From: Paracoccaceae bacterium
GTDB lineage: Bacteria > Pseudomonadota > Alphaproteobacteria > Rhodobacterales > Rhodobacteraceae
Reading direction: 5' to 3'
DNA length: 6,021 nucleotides
Assembly (NCBI GenBank): GCA_002683355.1
Contig: NYTF01000006.1
Location: 8,521 to 14,541, forward strand
The stretch's first letter is position 1. Every line of letters begins with the position of its first letter. Positions 4,988 to 6,021 of this stretch are shown piece by piece. Both the position numbers and the translations under genes were made by a program. Below the pieces are notes generated by a model that was not told the origin of the DNA, did not search any database, and saw only the letters and a program-made list of their open reading frames with translations.

Positions 4988-6021
4988 TAGTTTGACCCTT
5001 TTTTGTTAATTAATTCATTTACTGGCAAGTATGGTAGAACAGATTGACCATTTGAACCTTGATCGAGCAAGATCTTATCTACTCCACTGTAAACTTTCTC
5101 TAAAGTCTCAATGTATAACCTTTTTCTGGTAACCTCAGGCGCTTTGGCATATTCGGCGTAAACTGCCTTGAAGCGAGAAGCTTCTCCAACTGCTTCATTA
5201 ACAACTTGCGCTCTATAACCCTCTGCTTGTTCAAGCAATTGGGCGGCCTCACCACGAGCTTCAGCCACAACTCGATTAGAGTATGCATCGGCCTGCTTTT
5301 CCAGAGTATCACGAGTTTGTTCTGCTGCTTGAACATCTTTGAAGGCTTTCGCCACATCACCTGGAGGATCTGCTTTGTCTAAGTTTACCCTAACAATGTT
5401 CACACCACTTTCATAACTATCCAAGGTTTGTTGAATTAATTCTTGCAGCTCTTGTTCAATTTTACCTTTCCCAGTAGTTAGAATTGGCGTCAGATTGGTA
5501 CGCGCAACAATTTCACGCATCACAGATTCTGAAACAGCGCGAATTGTTTCTTGCGGTCCCGCGATATTGAATAGAAATTTCTGGGCGTCATTGATATTCC
5601 AAACAACCTGATAATCGATATCAACAATATTTTCATCTCGGGTAAGCATCAAACCTTGGTCTGACCTTCCAGATCTTCCAACACCTATTTCCTCTGTTGT
5701 TTCTCTTGTTACAGCGACAATTTCCTTAGTAACGATTGGCCACGGAGCAAAGTTCAAACCCTCTTCTCCCGTTTCCAGATACTGTCCAAACAGTAGTTCA
5801 ACTGATTGCTCAGATGTATCTACACGATAAAACGAAGTAAACACCCACAAAACTGCTAAAGCAATAAGCGCCAAGAATATTGGTCTTCTACCCATATTTC
5901 CAGAAGGACCAGATTTGTTGCCTCCATTACTGGATTTACCACCTTTACCACCCATCAACGCCCTAAGTTGTTCTTGTCCTTTTTTGACTATTTCATCTAA
6001 CTCGGGAGGCATTTGATTGCC
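4987..6021 (-). CDS. hflK: HflK, SPFH/prohibitin-type subunit of the HflK-HflC complex (5' end beyond window)
   Basis: At least 344 residues are visible. The N-terminal cytoplasmic tail is rich in Gly, Lys, Asn and Ser. Counting from the Met at 6012, a membrane helix follows at about 44-61, then the SPFH/band-7 domain (VDTSEQSVELLFGQY at 64-78, EEGLNFAPWPI at 83-93), an Ala/Glu/Arg-rich coiled-coil helix at about 222-290, and the C-terminal LYIETLEKVYSGVDKILLD (299-317) typical of HflK. The Met at 6012 is probably not the start. The frame stays open to the edge (Gly-Asn-Gln before the Met), no Shine-Dalgarno precedes it, and family members begin with a Gly/Asn/Trp-rich tail that leads straight into a PPELDEI-like motif, here at residues 2-8. 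I therefore annotate it as 5'-truncated. It is the first visible gene of the cluster; its promoter lies outside the window. Confidence 0.93.
   Translation of the reverse strand, partial: GNQMPPELDEIVKKGQEQLRALMGGKGGKSSNGGNKSGPSGNMGRRPIFLALIALAVLWVFTSFYRVDTSEQSVELLFGQYLETGEEGLNFAPWPIVTKEIVAVTRETTEEIGVGRSGRSDQGLMLTRDENIVDIDYQVVWNINDAQKFLFNIAGPQETIRAVSESVMREIVARTNLTPILTTGKGKIEQELQELIQQTLDSYESGVNIVRVNLDKADPPGDVAKAFKDVQAAEQTRDTLEKQADAYSNRVVAEARGEAAQLLEQAEGYRAQVVNEAVGEASRFKAVYAEYAKAPEVTRKRLYIETLEKVYSGVDKILLDQGSNGQSVLPYLPVNELINKKGSN
4996..5000 (-). promoter_or_regulatory. Ribosome binding site of hflC, inside the hflK 3' end
   Basis: On the minus strand AAGGG lies eight bases upstream of ATG 4987, within the last codons of hflK. 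With the TAATG stop-start overlap it supports coupled translation giving similar amounts of HflK and HflC, which assemble together. Confidence 0.6.

Noticed and set aside
5100..5360. Minus-strand 86-residue frame inside hflK, and a similar one at 4138-4347 inside hflC
   Set aside because: Same-strand frame-shifted readings of the coiled-coil regions; the real HflK and HflC frames continue intact across them, so they are neither genes nor evidence of frameshifts.

Overview
The window is an ordinary-looking, gene-dense piece of an AT-rich bacterial chromosome, probably from a marine alphaproteobacterium. The basis for that is family resemblance from memory: the MttB-like protein closely resembles those of the Rhodobacterales/roseobacter type, and the order hflK-hflC-DUF2065-Do protease is familiar from alphaproteobacteria. 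I could not run any search, so the taxonomic call is an inference. I see no mobile element, CRISPR array, tRNA or rRNA, and no gene-free stretch over 300 bases.

Left part, + strand: a possible C-terminal tail of an upstream gene (1-60); a complete MttB-family (trimethylamine/quaternary amine methyltransferase superfamily) gene without an in-frame amber codon (109-1644), so not pyrrolysine-dependent; then a 128-base spacer with a candidate promoter and a complete TerC/YjbE-family membrane protein gene (1773-2381), probably for metal (manganese) export.

Right part, - strand: a tightly packed cluster read right to left, hflK (5'-truncated by the window edge), hflC, a DUF2065/YjeT-like two-helix membrane protein, and a Do-family periplasmic serine protease with two PDZ domains. 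hflK/hflC overlap by one base (TAATG), and hflC/DUF2065 overlap by one base (TAGTG). The Do protease gene follows after 57 bases with a good ribosome binding site. Together they form an envelope protein quality-control unit: HflK-HflC is the SPFH scaffold that surrounds and modulates the membrane protease FtsH, and the Do protease degrades or chaperones damaged proteins in the periplasm.

The two halves converge with no spacer: the terC stop codon ends at 2381 and the protease stop codon (opposite strand) begins at 2382. I found no strong evidence of a new biological system. The most useful points are the non-pyrrolysine MttB of unknown substrate, the conserved DUF2065 coupling to HflKC, a terminator-like hairpin ahead of the protease gene, corrected start codons, and evidence that hflK runs past the right edge.
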